A DNA stretch of 33,861 nt from NCBI GenBank assembly GCA_900557405.1, contig USSF01000018.1:1-33861 (forward strand). Reading direction: 5' to 3'. This stretch comes from an uncultured Prevotella sp. GTDB lineage: Bacteria; Bacteroidota; Bacteroidia; Bacteroidales; Bacteroidaceae. Below the pieces are notes generated by a model. The model saw only the letters and a list, made by a program, of their open reading frames with translations. It ran no database searches and was not told where the DNA came from. Positions 32,861 to 33,861 of the stretch are shown one piece after another; within the stretch, counting starts at the first letter, position 1; every line of letters starts with the position of its first letter. Both the position numbers and the translations under genes were made by a program.

Positions 32861-32954
32861 GATTTCATATTTGAAGTTTTTAGTTTTGGAATATTCTTAT
32901 ACATGATCATATAAAAACGATCCTGGAATTACACCCAAATTCTGAATGCCATGA

Positions 32955-32962
32955 CAAAAGTA
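32955..32962 (-). promoter_or_regulatory. Candidate -7 box of the small membrane protein gene
   Basis: Minus-strand TACTTTTG matches the consensus. The leader would be about 88 nt. The rest of the gap to about 33180 shows no gene or clear structure. Confidence 0.45.
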
Positions 32963-33178
32963 CAAATAAAATCCGAGAAACTCGCTCCTTTTGGAGGATT
33001 TTTTCCGATTATAGAGCAGTTTGATGCTCTTTCAGCTCAAGTCATTGACGCAACCTTGGGTTGAGATGCACAAGATATGGTTATCAGTATAGCGAATTCC
33101 TTCGCTCATCCTCATGGAATGCATTTCGCTTTGCAGCATTTTCTACCCTATAAAACCATAAAAAGCCACGCGTTTCTG

Positions 33179-33207
33179 TTGCTTTTCCAAAAAATGTTTT
33201 ATCTTTG
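33179..33207 (+). promoter_or_regulatory. Promoter of the gene at the window end
   Basis: TATCTTTG at 33200-33207, with TTG at 33179-33181 (18-bp spacing). The leader of about 145 nt carries two dyads: GCGAC/GTCGC (33236-33248), followed by GCTTTTTG, and CTTGCAG/CTGCAAG (33279-33309). Confidence 0.55.
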
Positions 33208-33358
33208 AGTTTTTAATCAAGGCGTCCGCACCTCAGCGACCGAGTCGCGCTTTTTGTATTTGCCCTATCCTTTTGGCGCTTGCAGGCGGCGGAATCTTAG
33301 CGCTGCAAGTGTTGGCCCATAAATCATCATCAATACCAAAACAACCATCTAAGCAGCC

Positions 33359-33861
33359 ATGAAGAAAATAATGACTACTACTGGCGACATGAAAATCGCC
33401 TTGGAAGAAGACTTGCTCACGCTCGACGCGAGCATAGGTGAGAAAATTTACCACCCCTTCACCCCCGAGGACTACCGGCTCTTTAAGACGGAGACCATCC
33501 ACATGCGCGAGGAGGCACAATGGGTCATCGACGAGATAAATCGCCACATAAGCAACCGACGGACGGCCCTCAAGTATGTATTCCACGTCGCTCAGATACT
33601 CAGTACGAGCCTGGACGAATACCGCCAGCTGGTCAAAGACCTTCGCCACAAGGCCTACGTCACCCTCTACAACATCTACGATGCACGGTTGGAGCAGATG
33701 TGGCAGAGTCAGTTGAAATCCACGCTTGGCAAGATTGTGGCCTTGGGGGAGAAGATTCAGACTAACCTCATGGACTTTACCGAGTCCTGCCCTGCCTCCG
33801 TCTTTGAGAAGATTGTGAGAGCAAGCGACCCACAGGAGGAGCCCGGCATGATGCCCGCCGA
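33359..33861 (+). CDS. Unrecognised helical protein, 3' end beyond the window
   Basis: An open frame from ATG 33359 with no stop before the window ends (at least 167 residues). There is no signal peptide. The sequence is predicted to be mostly helical (HMREEAQWVIDEINRHISNR, LDEYRQLVKDLRHKAYVTLY, LEQMWQSQLKSTLGKIVALG), with a Pro/Glu-rich stretch near the edge (DPQEEPGMMP). Codon use is like its neighbours. A consensus -7 box lies about 150 nt upstream. I do not recognise the family. Confidence 0.75.
   Translation, partial: MKKIMTTTGDMKIALEEDLLTLDASIGEKIYHPFTPEDYRLFKTETIHMREEAQWVIDEINRHISNRRTALKYVFHVAQILSTSLDEYRQLVKDLRHKAYVTLYNIYDARLEQMWQSQLKSTLGKIVALGEKIQTNLMDFTESCPASVFEKIVRASDPQEEPGMMPA

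Noticed and set aside
33233..33649. 138-codon minus-strand frame near the window end
   Set aside because: It is antisense to the open plus-strand gene and its structured leader.

Overview
The window is bacterial chromosome from the Bacteroidota, most likely a Prevotella/Segatella-type member of the Bacteroidales. The evidence is the repeated use of the Bacteroidota promoter -7 box TAnnTTTG in front of most genes (clearest at a tRNA-Arg gene, with a TTTG -33 element 20 bp upstream), a hybrid two-component system (HTCS), a fused HU/winged-helix (HU-HIG type) protein, Fibrobacter-type paralogous domains, and the near absence of strong Shine-Dalgarno sites. No plasmid, phage or complete insertion sequence is visible. 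Identifications come from reading the sequence by eye, without database searches.

Region 1 (1-6795): a nitroreductase, then a leftward operon of a small ORF, a 758-aa lipoprotein, an OmpA-like barrel protein and a 524-aa lipoprotein. The two lipoproteins share a near-identical signal, lipobox and stalk of 18-residue repeats but carry different C-terminal heads (two versus one Fib_succ_major-like domains). The operon promoter has three phased copies of GTCCGAT-N4-ACA upstream and lies beside a rightward HTCS regulator (6796-9672). I read this as a sensor-controlled surface appendage or adhesin-like system, and it is the best candidate here for something undescribed.

Region 2 (9742-19149): mostly core metabolism: beta-carbonic anhydrase, a periplasmic prolyl oligopeptidase, a conserved hypothetical, an outer-membrane barrel protein whose N-terminus carries an apparently dead retropepsin-like domain, tRNA-Arg(TCT), pyrD and pyrK (overlapping, leftward), and an XRE regulator. 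A gene-free AT-rich stretch with several palindromes (about 19240-19740) follows.

Region 3 (20037-24500): holA (DNA polymerase III delta), a small HSDR_N-type nuclease-fold protein, the HU-HIG/winged-helix protein driven from a duplicated promoter unit, a repeat-bearing 650-bp spacer, and an Rpn/PDDEXK_2 family protein with a nine-unit heptad tail.

Region 4 (24831-30336): a three-gene operon of secreted proteins built from related beta-rich modules, one with a 732-bp internal duplication, then a C69 dipeptidase on the other strand.

Region 5 (30337-33861): an Hsp20 chaperone behind a textbook sigma-54 promoter. Next comes a decayed leftward cluster resembling restriction/defence genes: the frameshifted tail of an ATP-binding protein with an 11-bp tandem repeat, a PUA/EVE-like protein, and a DUF262 protein cut off before its DGQQR motif. 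A small membrane-anchored protein and an unrecognised helical protein that runs off the window end complete the region.
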